A stretch of 64,000 bases of DNA from Byssochlamys sp. IMV 00236 (taxonomy: Eukaryota > Ascomycota > Eurotiomycetes > Eurotiales > Thermoascaceae), in the NCBI GenBank assembly GCA_001931875.2, contig MSJH02000816.1:62001-126000 (forward strand), read 5' to 3'. The stretch's first letter is position 1, and every line of letters starts with the position of its first letter. This document shows, piece after piece, positions 36,590-47,400 of the stretch. A program made the position numbers and the translations under genes. The notes under the pieces were generated by a model. The model made no database searches and was not told where the DNA came from. It worked only from the letters and a program-made list of their open reading frames with translations.

Positions 36590-36661
36590 GATAAGCTCTA
36601 GAGTGGGCTAAGCTCTTAGGGTGGGCTAAGCTCGGCCCCGGCTGGGCCGAGGTATATGCCC
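36590..36661 (-). repeat. Right terminal inverted repeat of T
   Basis: GC-rich end. GTGGGCTAAGCTC occurs at about 36,602 and 36,620, and a degraded form, GTGGGTTAAGCTT, at about 36,566. These match the AAGCTTAGCCTACC tandem of the left end in reverse complement and may be subterminal binding sites. Confidence 0.8.
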
Positions 36662-36671
36662 TTAATCTCGC

Positions 36672-38765
36672 TTATTTTAAAATATAGACTTCTAATTTAT
36701 TAAGATTTTATAGGTTATAATCTATAAAATTACTTAGCTAATTAGAGGCTAAGAATAAGTTAGTAAAATTTATTTACCGCCTAGACTTTATAGATCTAGG
36801 TATTAAGTATAAAATCTTAAAGTAATTAGATCTTAAGCTATAAATAGGCTATTATAACCGCATTTATATAATAGTTAATATATTAAGAAAGTAAAAGGCT
36901 AATAAGATAAACTCTATTAATTTAAGAGAATTAAATAGTAAAGAAATATCTAGTAGAGATTTAAGATAGTAAGAATTATATATAGAGCGCTATTATAAGA
37001 ATTTAGCGCTTAATATAAAGATACTATATAATAAATATCTTAGCCTATAAATTATAATAATTACATAAGAGTTATACTTAATTTTTAAATAAGTAGAATA
37101 ATTAATTATAGATACTAAATTCTTAAAGATTAAAAGAGCTATACTACTAAAGCTGCTTTATAAAAGAAAAAAATATTCTTAAGTAATTAATAGAGGATAT
37201 TAAGAGAATTTATCCTAAGATTATTTTACTATAATATATTTATATAGTTTTATATAAAGTATAATAAGTTTTTAGATTTTAGCTATTATAAGCGCTTAAG
37301 GAAACTATAGCTTAACTATTATATAAAAGGCTTTAAAATAAGATTCTTAAGCGATATTATAGTCTATATTAAAATTCTTAGTTTTAGTTATAAAGAAAAA
37401 TAATAAGTATAAACTTATTAATATTACTATATATATAATTAAATTAATAAGGTAATAGTTTATAATATAAATATACTTATAATATTTATAAATTTACTAA
37501 AGATTTTAATAAACTATCCTTAAATTTTTTTATTAACTTACTTTTAAGGTATAATTAAATTATTTTTACTATAGAGAATAAGGATATAATTACTATTTAA
37601 ACTTTACTTAGACTTTTTTATTAAATAATAATCTTTTAAGGTATTATAAACTTTATTAAGTAAATTAAGTAAGTTATAATATTTATATTATTAAAAGCTT
37701 TATTTAAGATTATTAAAGTCTTCTTTAATAATATTAGTATTAAAAGTTTTTACTTAAAGTATAATAATAAAGAGGTATTTTTTAGTATTTACTTATATAT
37801 ACTAGAGTATCTTTAGAATCTAGATTATATTCTTTATCTATTTAAGCTTATTAAGGTAATTATATTTATTAAGAAGTTATAATTTATTATAGTAGGCTTA
37901 AAGATAATAAGATAATTATATAATTATTCTAGTTACTATATAAATAAAGAAAAGGTATAAAAAGTTATAAAATAGCCTATACCTATTAGTATTAACTAAA
38001 TCTATTTATTTTTTAAATTAGCCTCTTACTTTAAAGCTTTTATATTATAATATAAAGATATTATAGCGCCTCTTTATTATTTATTTTAAATAAGAGTAAA
38101 GTAAATCTAGGGTAAAAAATAATAAACTACCTTTAAGAAGATTAAATAGCTCTTTATAAGTAATTAAATAATTATCTTTATTAACTATATTTAATTCTTA
38201 CTTAATATTATTATTACTATTAATATAAGTAAAAAAGGCTTTAGTATTATTATTATATAGAAATAATAAGGTAAGTATTATTCTATTAGATATAAGTTTA
38301 GTATATAGAGTAATATAGAGAAGAAATATAATATAAGTAAAAGAGAATATAAAGTAGTCTTAAAGGTATTTAAGAAGTTTTATTATTAGTTATATAGAAT
38401 CTATTTTAAGCTTAAAGTTAATATATAAACTTTAGTTATATAATTAAATAGATCTGCTATTAATCTTTTTAAAGCCTTAATTATAAGTTAACTTATATAA
38501 ATTTATTTAACTTTATTATTAAATATATTTTTAGATAGAAATATATTATAGTAAATAGTTTATTCTATATTATTTTTTAATAGAGCTAGTATTAAAAAAG
38601 ATATTAATAATTTTATTTAAATCTAGCTAAGTTATTTTTTTATATATATTATACTTATATATATAATTATATCTCTAACTAAGGAGAAAACCTATATTCT
38701 TAATTTTTCTTATTCCGAGGAATTTAAATATATCGCTAAATATTTAACTATTCTTAAAAAGCCTT
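36672..38765 (+). mobile_element. Gypsy fragment H (reverse transcriptase to RNase H)
   Basis: A piece of a Ty3/gypsy element of the same broad group as G1 and R but clearly diverged. The reverse transcriptase is readable at about 37,500-37,900 and includes a block like SIKSFYLKYNNKEVF after the catalytic box. RNase H follows at about 38,000-38,560, with EKKYN.SKREYK and TLV..LNRSA blocks, and a post-RNase H block (EEFKYIAKYLTIL) ends it. It stops at 38,766, where copia B resumes. Compared with A and E, B lacks about 1 kb here, so H replaced part of B. No LTR or target duplication is visible. The left boundary lies somewhere between 36,672 and about 36,900; the first few hundred bases may still be copia. 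Confidence 0.6.
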
Positions 38766-40473
38766 AAAGTCTATATTTTTAGTAAATTAAATAGCTATAG
38801 GGTTTAATTTAGTAATAGCTTTAAGCTTTATAACTCTAGTATAGCTTATTCTCTTATATAAGAGCTCTAATAATATTACTAATATTATAATCTGCCTATA
38901 AAGCTTAAGCTATAAAATGTTTTTATTCTTATATATATATCTAATAACTTAATTAATATCTATATTTATTAGTCTATTATTTTAGGAGTTATACTATATT
39001 TTATATAGCATTTTATTTTAAATTATAGAGAATAGATAATATTTTTACTTTAGCATATATAAGGTATAGATAAGGATATTATTTATATAACTATTATTAA
39101 GCTTAAGATTTAATCTAATAATATCTTTATCTTTACTTTTACTTAAGATATTATTAATATAATTATATTTATATTATTGCTTTTTTTTAGGGGTAAAGTC
39201 TTTATATTTAATAAACTAAGACTTATTATTATATATATTTTTATATATTCTTAAATCTACTATTTAGCCAATAAATAAAATAAATATTATTAAAACTATT
39301 ATCTTTATAAAGCTATTAAAATCTTTTTTTTCTTTATTTTATTTTTATAAACTAAAGTTAACTTTCTTTTAATTTAATAGAATTTAAATACCCCTTAATA
39401 AGTATTATTAATTAGAAATTTCTTTTTTAAGGTAATAATAATCTATAGAGTTATATTTAAATATATAGTAATATCTATATTTACCTTTAAAAAATAGTTT
39501 CTTCTTATATATCTTATAAGCGAAGTTTAGAAAGTCTTTATCTAAAGATAAACTCTTTAATAATCTATTTAACTATCTAGTCTCCTAGATAAAAATCTTA
39601 TTTATAAATATAATAAGGACTACTTAAATATTCTTATAAGATTTAGCTTAATTAATAATTTTAAAGCTAAATTGCTAGAATTTTTCTATTATTATATTTA
39701 TTAGAAGTTTAATTTATTAAGCTTACTTAATATAATAGGAGTTAGTTTAAACTAATATTTTAAATTTAAATTATTTAAGTATTAATATTGCTATATTAAA
39801 AGATAAGAGAATTAAGCTTATATTATTTAATTTTATTATATAATCTCTAAATTTAATAATATATTATTTAATTATTTTATATTAAGATCTAGTTATAATA
39901 ATAGCTTATTAAAATATAAAGAGTTTACTTAAAGCTAAGCTATAATTAATAACTTTCTTAATTGTTTTAATATATTTATTTATATAAATTAGCTTATTAG
40001 ATATAATTCTAATAGTTTTAATTAGCTTATAATCTATCTAATTATTAATCTAGCTTTTTATTATTAAGCTAAGCTTTCTCTATATCTTATAGACTTTAGC
40101 TCTATCTTAAAGTATAAGTCTCTTAATAGATATATTAATTAAGTTCTTATAATTTATAATTCTAAGAATTTCCTTAATTAGCTAAAGCTAATTATTAAAG
40201 TTATTATTATTAATTAATTATTTAGCTATTATAGATATTTTATCCTATATAATTTTTAATAGCTTTAATTCTTAATAGATTATAATTACTAGAGCTATTA
40301 GAAAAATTAATGCTAAAGATAGAGTTATTATCTTAAAGAATTAGTCTATTTAGAGATAAAGGTTTATTAGTTTAATTCCTTATTATAGGTATTATTTAAT
40401 TAAAGAATTAAAGCTTTAAGATATTTAGCTTATTTATTTAAAATAATAATAAGGTTAAGCTAGGCTTATAATC
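38766..40473 (-). pseudogene. Copia B gag and integrase N-terminal relic
   Basis: Reverse complement of copia A from about 8,640 to 10,260, colinear throughout. Gag is at about 40,330-39,400 and the start of the integrase region at about 39,400-38,770. The match to E (43,200-44,136 and 54,095-54,760) is equally good, so the three copies define a family consensus. The junction with fragment H is at 38,766, within a sequence equivalent to about 10,255 of A. All frames carry RIP stops. Confidence 0.7.
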
Positions 40474-40866
40474 TCTTAGAGCTAATAAAGATACTTAATT
40501 AAGAGACTATCTAGGGGCTTAATTAAGCTAAACTAATTTATCTAGCTATTACTCTACTAACTAAGCTAGCTACTAGCGTAGGCGACTACTACTAGAGCCT
40601 CTAGGGGTATTAAAAATCTATTAGTTTAACTTCTCGTTATATGTATTATTTAATGGAAGAATTAAAGCTTTAAAGTATTTAGCTTATTTATTTAAAATAG
40701 TAATAAGGCTAAGCTAAGCTTATAATCTCTTAGAGCTAATAAAGATACTTTATTAAAGAATTATTTAAGGGCTAAGCTAAATTAATCTATTTAGCTATTA
40801 CTCTATTAACTAAGCTAGCTACTAGTATAAGCGACTACTACTAGAGCCTCTAGAAGCATTAAAATA
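40474..40866 (-). repeat. Copia B 5' end: tandem duplication of LTR plus leader
   Basis: Two LTRs in the same orientation, 40728-40866 (139 bp) and 40474-40615 (142 bp), are separated by one copy of the leader (40616-40727). A second leader copy follows on the gag side. The repeat period is 254 bp. At the junction (about 40,611-40,625) the LTR end runs directly into leader sequence at TAAAAATCTATTA, a word that the leader itself carries at this point (compare the complement at about 43,200-43,212 of E). Recombination or strand transfer through this short homology would give the arrangement. The outer leader copy keeps words such as TTCTCGTTATATG and AATGGAAG. Confidence 0.8.
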
Positions 40867-42953
40867 ATATATAGAATAATTAATATATTTCTTAGCTAAT
40901 TAAACTACTCGCTTAATTAAACCGCCTTAACTACCTATATAAAATACTATTTAAATTTATACTTAAATAGTAGTATTATTTTATAAGATTTAAACGCTTA
41001 TATTAATTAAGGTATTTAACTTTAATATAATCTTTAACTTTATAATTTATATATTATAGTAGCGCTCGCTAATACTACTATATAATTATAGAATTTAATT
41101 CTTTTATAATACTAAGAAGAGCTTTAATTACTTTATTATTTCTCTATATAAGAGCTTAATTTTCTTTAATACTTAAATCTTATATAGTACTTATTTTTTA
41201 ATTAAATTATTGCTTTTCTTACTAGAGTTTATTATTAGCTAAATATAAATTCTAGATTTCTTATACTATAAGAGTCTTCTTACTTATTAAGTATTTATAT
41301 CGCTAAATAAATTAATTTAGAATACTTTAATTATCTATTAAAGGACTTTAGGTTTACTATTTAAATAAGCTTTAAATTTTAATCCTTTACTTTTCTATAT
41401 TTCTTTAATTTCTTAGTATCTTAGATAAGGAAATAATTAAGATAATTCCTTAACTCCTTAGCAGTATAAGTATATTTAATTAAATAGTAAATTAATTAAG
41501 TATTTCTTTTAGATTAAATAAGATAAGGCTAATAACTTTAAATTCGCTCTTAATAGTATTTAAAGTAAATACCTTTATATAAGCTCTAGGGTAAATATTT
41601 AGAAAGTTAAGCTTATTAATATAATTAAACCCCCGTTATTACTTATCTTAAATTATATAATTATATATTTCTTTTAAAGGTTTAAAGTAGCTAATATTTA
41701 AAAGTTAATAATAAGCTAATAAGTATAATAGTATATAAATAGGAATAATATTATTCTTATTATAAATCTTATTAAATTTAAAGGTTAAATAATTACTATA
41801 CTTATTTAAAATAAGAAGATAGTATTGCCTAATTATTTAATAAACTATTTAAGGTATAAAAACCTTTTAAAGCTAGTATAGTTTAATTTAATTTATAGTT
41901 TAGCTATTATTACTAACTTTAATTTTCTAATTCTTTAATAAATTAAGATCTTTATACTAAGCTTATATATAGGTTTTTTTTAAAAATAATATATAGCGGC
42001 AGTACTTATTTAATAGCGTTAATATATTTAATTAAAGTAATTATTCGCGATTCTCTAGTTAAATAACTTAACGCCTATTATAATATTTAGCTTATATTAT
42101 AATTTTAGTAGTAGTAGTAATAAAGCCTATAATATATTTAGTTTTATTAAAGTTATAGATATTTATATTTATAATTTTAAATTATATTCTATTAAGCTAA
42201 ATAGTATTAAATTAGGGTTTAATAATCTTTAAATTTTTATATTTAGCTCGCTAATAGATATATTATTTAAAATAAATAATCTTTAGCTTAAGATAATATT
42301 TAATAAAATAAGATACTTAATTCTTACTTATATAAATCTTACTATCTTAATTAATAAAAAGAGTTATTATTTCTTAAATTTAAATAGGCTAAGAATTTAC
42401 TCTATATTAATCTATAGATAGTATTTATTATATAAGTAATTTCTCTTAAAATTTTATTAATTTTAATATATTATTATAAAGATTATAATAAAATTCTTAT
42501 TCTTAAAGTTATAATTAAAGAGTTATTTTAAAAATATTAAAAACTAATACTACTTTCTATTTATCTTAATAAGCTTAAACTCTCTAGCGAGATACTTTTC
42601 GCTATCTTAGCGTATATAAGCTAGTAAATTAAACCTACTAGCTCTTAGACTAATAGTAAATCGCGTAGTAAAAAACTTTATAGAGAGTTTAAGAATAATT
42701 AATCGCGATTTATAAAGAATAGCTAATCTCTCTTATATTAAATTAAATATTTATTTTTAACGCAATACTTTATATCTTAAATTATATTTATTTAGATTAA
42801 AAATAGGCTTAAATAATAGGTTTTAATATCTTCTATCTCTAGTATTTAATAAAATAAACTAATATATTATAAATATATTATAAAATAGCGTTTTAAAATA
42901 CTAGTTTCTGCTATATTAGCTTACTTTACTACCTTTACTCTACTATATTAGCT
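40867..42953 (-). pseudogene. Pogo-type transposase relic Q
   Basis: Minus-strand remnant of a DDE_1 (pogo/Tigger-like) transposase of the kind common in fungi. Near 41,650-41,800 the minus strand reads through stops as a degraded IPxCMPPHTSHLLQPLD block. It is followed near 41,480-41,620 by the tail block that in intact members reads GF+..G..PFNPE.VL..L and leads into TPTPP. Further on (about 41,080-41,400) comes a charged helical region. A last segment near 41,050 has the spacing of a CCHC zinc knuckle with Cys changed to Tyr. The catalytic core upstream (42,000-42,900) is not readable in detail. No terminal inverted repeats were found; B and E abut it on the two sides and may have removed them. 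Confidence 0.55.
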
Positions 42954-43097
42954 TATTTTAGTGCCTCTAGAGGCTCTAGTAGTAATCGCCCGCGTTAGCA
43001 GCTAGCTTAGTTAGTAGAGTAATAGCTAGATAAATTAGTTTAGCTTAATTAAGCCCCTAGATAATTCTTTAATTAAGTATCTTTATTAGCTTTAAGA
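42954..43097 (+). repeat. 5' LTR of copia E
   Basis: Starts TATTTTAGTGCCTCTAGAGG and ends AGCTTTAAGA. It contains GTAATCGCCCGCGTTAGCAG. Directly followed by the primer binding site GGTTATAAGCCCGG, the best-kept version in the window. Confidence 0.85.
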
Positions 43098-43299
43098 GGT
43101 TATAAGCCCGGCTTAGCCTTATTACTATTTTAAATAAATAAGCTAAATATCTTAGAGCTTTAATTCTTTAATTAAATAATACCTATAATAAGGAGTTAAA
43201 TTAATAGATTTTTACCCTTAAATAAACTAATTCTTTAAGATAATAACTCTATCTTTAGTATTAACTCTCTTAATAGCTCTAATAATTATAATCTATTAA

Positions 43300-44136
43300 G
43301 AATTAAAGCTATTAAAAATTATATAAAATAAAATACTTATAGTAGCTAAATAATTAATTAATAATAATAATTTTAATAATTAGCTTTAGTTAATTAAAGA
43401 AGTTCTTAAAACTATAAATTATAAGAACTTAATTAATATATTTATTAGGAGACTTATACTTTAAGATAAAGCTAAAGTCTATAAAATATAAAAGAAGCTT
43501 AATTTAATAATAAAGAGCTAGATTAATAATTAGATAAATTATAAGCTAATTAAAATTATAAGAATTATACTAAATAAGCTAATTTATATAGATAAGTATA
43601 TTAAAGCAATTAAAAAGATTATTAACTATAGCTTAACTTTAAGTAAACTCTTTATATTTTAATAAGCTATTATTATAACTAAATCCTAATATAAAATAAT
43701 TAAATAATATATTACTAAATTTAGAGATTATATAATAAAATTAAATAATATAGGCTTAACTCTCTTACCCTTTTATATAGTAATACTAATGCTTAAATAG
43801 CTTAAATTTAAAATATTAGCTTAAACTAATTCTTACTATATTAAGTAAGCTTAATAAATTAAATCTCTAACTAATATAATAATAGAAAAATTCTAATAAT
43901 TTAGCTTTAAAACTATTAATTAAACTAGATTTTATAAGAGCGCTTAAGTAATCTCTATTATATTTATAAATAAGACTCTTATTTAAAAGATTAGGCAATT
44001 AAATAAACTATTAAAGGATTTATCTCTAGATAAAGATTTTCTAAACTTTACTTATAAAATATATAAGAAAAAGCTATTTTTTAAAGATAAATATAGATAT
44101 TACTATATATTTAAATATAACTCTATAAATTACTAC
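43300..44136 (+). pseudogene. Copia E gag relic, left part
   Basis: Aligns with copia A at 8,790-9,600 almost without gaps; one insertion of about 25 bp is seen near 43,700. It is cut by gypsy G1 at CTAC (44133-44136). The frame is broken by RIP stops in the same places as in A and B. Confidence 0.7.
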
Positions 44137-44478
44137 TATAGTAAGGAGAAATAGTAATTAAAGAGGTTTTAGAGATATAATTAAATTAGTAAATTATATG
44201 CTATTATTAGAAGAGATAGCTTAAATACTTCTAATAAGGTAAAGGGGAGATAAAGGAATATAGTTAGAAAATATAGAATAAAATAAGTAATTTCTCTTTT
44301 AATTATTATTTAATATTAGTTTAATAATAAATTAATTTCTACTTATTATATTACTTTATTATTAGAGCTTTTCTTCTAGCTTTATCTTAAGCCCTAAAGA
44401 ATAGAGCTCTTCTTTTTTTCCTCTATTCCCTTATGCTTTAAGACTTATTATTAAGTTTTAACACTATATCTTATAATA
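44137..44478 (+). repeat. 5' LTR of gypsy G1
   Basis: 342 bp. The terminal TG and CA have become TA at both ends. Internal words shared with the R LTR include TAGAGCTCTTCT and CCCTTATGCT. Confidence 0.9.
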
Positions 44479-44489
44479 AATTAAAGCTA

Positions 44490-47400
44490 AATATAGGGGG
44501 TATTAAAATATTAAATAGAAATAAGAGAGAAAAAAGAATTAAAAACTAAAGTTAAGTCTAAAGTTAAAAAAAGGGGTAAAAAATAATAAAAAGATAAATA
44601 AAATAGCTAAAGAAGATTACTATTATAAATAAAAAAAGATAAATATATTTTTTAGATTAATAAAGATAGTAAATATAATATAGGGCAAAAATATATATTA
44701 ATAATAAAAAAAAGAAAGGATTATTAAATATAAGGAAGAGCTTAATAAGTATAAAAGAGAAGTAGAAATTTAAAAGGAATAAGAAATTATTAAACAAGAA
44801 CTATTTATTAAAAAATAGAAGAATTTCTTATTATTATCTTTATTACTATTTCTTTAAAAAAATATAGAAAAAAGTATTAATCTTTTTAGCATTAGTTAAG
44901 ATAGAAGGACTTTTAATTTCTTAATATTATTAGGTTTAAAGATATAAATAGCTTAAATATTTAAAAATATAGGATTATTAATAATATAATTAATTTAAGT
45001 TATATTAGCTTTATAAATATTAATACTTAAAAATCCTAGGGTATTATATTTTAAAAGAGATAATATTATTTATTATTTAAGGCTTTTTAAGAGGCTATAT
45101 AAAGTAAATTAACTCTTAAAAAAGGAGAAAACTAAATAATTTATAGATTATTATAGCCTATTAATATTATTATAGATAAATACTTATCTTAAATATAAAA
45201 AAAAAATTATCTAAAACTAGTAGAAGTAATTAAATAAGAATATATTTATTATAATAAGTATTAAAGGAAATATAATATTTAATAGCTAAAAAAATTTAAA
45301 AATATAAAATATAATAGCTTTAAAGACTTAAAAAAATATAATTAAAAATATTAAGCTATATTAAAAGCATTAGTAACTTTAAGTAAGTTAAGCTAATACT
45401 TATAAAAAGTTTAATATTTTTAAAAACTTTTAGAGAAGCTTAAGTAATAAATAGTTTAAGAATTAAATATAGACTATTATACTCTATCTACTATTAAATA
45501 TACTAATTTTTATAAAAAGATAATAAATAAGATAAGAATTATTAAAACCTTTTATTACCTTAATAATAATAAACTAAAAAAAGATTAAGATATAATAGCT
45601 TTATAAAAGAGAAGATAATTAAAAAAGATAATATATAACTTCTTATTAAATCTAATAGAACTTACTTAAATAAAAATAAGAATAAAATTAAATAATAAAG
45701 TATTAAAATAAAGTTAATAAAATAGTTATAGATTAATTAATTAATAAAAGAGTTTAAGAAATTAAAACTATATAGTATATAATATATAGGGAGGCTTAAT
45801 AGTAATATATTTAATACTAGTATAAATATATAAGTTAAAGTATCTTTAGAATTTAACCTAATTAAAGAATCTAAAATATTTTTAAATTTATATAACTTTT
45901 ACTAAGCTCTTAATTATATTTAATCTTATTATTTAAATTTAAAAAGCCTTTTAAATTAAAAGCTTATTTATTAAAGAGAAGATTATAAACTTTATTTTAA
46001 GCTAAAAAGATAGAATAAAGAAGTTATTTATCTTATATAAGGGAATATATTATAAAAGGAGATTATTAAATAAAGACTAAAAAAAGAATAAAGAAATATT
46101 AGCTTAATTAAATATAATATCTAGTTAATTATATTAGAATAGCTTAAAGATAACTTAAGCTTTAAAAAAAAAGCTGGGGATATTATAAAAAATTATTATT
46201 TTATTAATATAATAAGATTAAATAAGCTTTAAAGAGTAAAGAAAAGGTAAAGCAGAATTAAATAATTATATAAAAAAAACTATAGAAAGTAATTAAATAA
46301 GAGTAAAGATTTCTCTTAATTAAGATAAACTAATTTAATAATTATTAGCCTTTAAATATAATTAAGAAAATAAGAATAGTTAAAAAAGAAATAAAAAATA
46401 TATTTAAATAAAATAAGGATAAAAAGGTTATTAAGATAAAAGAGAAATAAAAGTTAAAGAGGTTTAAAGTTATAAATAAGCTAAAAGGGATTATTAATAT
46501 AATAAGAGTTATAAATTAAATATTAAATATTAAAGTTTAAATATTAATTTAGGATTTTATTAATCTATCTCTTAATTTATATAAGGCCTTATTTATCTTA
46601 TAACTATAGTAAGTAATAATAAAGGCAATATTATATAATACTAAAGGAGTATAGTTTAATACCTCTATATTAAATATAAAGTATATAGTAAATAATATAA
46701 ATTAGTATATTTATATATTTTTATAATTTAAGCTTTTTAATAAAGATAAGATATTATATATAGCTATAATATTAAAGTTACTAATTAAAATTAATAGTTA
46801 TAAAAAAATATAAAATATTATAGTAAATAGTAAAGCCGAAATTAATATAATATATAAAGATATAGTAAATTATTATAAACTTATTATAAGCCAGAAATTT
46901 AAAGATAATATAATATTAGTAGATAGTAAGTAAACCCCTTTTATAAGTCTTTATAAAGAGATATTTATATAAGTAAAATCTTTCTATTATAAAATCTTTT
47001 TTTTTATAATAAATAATAAGATTAACTATAATTATATTTTAGGACAGCCTTTTAAATATTAAATATATTTATAATATATTATTTTATTAAATAGAATAAT
47101 AGAGAGTATAATTTACTCTATAAACTAAAAAAATTAAGCTATTATTTAAATATTTTTAATAGATAATTTAAGGAATAAGTTAAGAAAAGAAATATTATAT
47201 AATCTATTATTCTAAGTATAAGAATTATTAAACTAAAGTTAGAAAAAAATAATAAATATTAAATTAGAAATAGAGAAGGCCTATAAGAGCTATATTTAAT
47301 AAATAATATTAGCTTTAAAGTAAGTAAGGAAATTAAAAGTAAAGAAATAAAAATATTTAAACCTATTAAATTAAATAAAAAAGTTAGAAAGTTATAGGGG

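Larger units (their letters stand above)
29838..36661. mobile_element. 6.8-kb terminal-inverted-repeat element T of unknown type
   Basis: Inverted ends of about 55 bp bound this element. The left has CAGCCCAGCCGGGGCTAAGC and the right, on the minus strand, CGGCCCAGCCGGGGCCGAGC. Outside them lies the exact 10-bp direct duplication TTAATCTCGC. Long inverted ends with a 9-10 bp duplication suggest a Mutator-like DNA transposon, but no transposase can be recognised in any frame. The interior is A+T-rich with many ATATGC-containing motifs and a 147-bp tandem repeat (32391-33203). It sits inside copia B, so it is younger than B. It could be a non-autonomous Mutator-like element or a new large inverted-repeat element; the sequence does not decide. 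Confidence 0.7.
7385..40866 (-). mobile_element. Copia element B (minus strand), container of nested insertions
   Basis: B is a Ty1/copia element read right to left. The 5' end is 40866 (duplicated LTR-leader unit), followed by gag and integrase (40473 down to 38766), a gap filled by gypsy fragment H, the reverse transcriptase region (29827-29089 and 28716-28643), RNase H (8435-7524) and the 3' LTR (7523-7385). The pieces join in the correct order when the insertions A, the MITE and T are removed. Around A, for example, the flanks reunite into a sequence colinear with A's own pol at 27570-27610. B therefore predates A, the MITE and T. The outer flanks (TTTAT before 7385, TAATA or ATATA after the right LTR) do not match, so no target duplication can be shown. 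Confidence 0.8.

Noticed and set aside
7385..40866. Reading the opposed copia LTRs at 7385 and 8436 (and 40474 and 42954) as terminal inverted repeats of one element
   Set aside because: Each LTR is attached to its own leader or pol end in the right order, and the internal sequences show they belong to separate elements B, A and E in opposite orientations.
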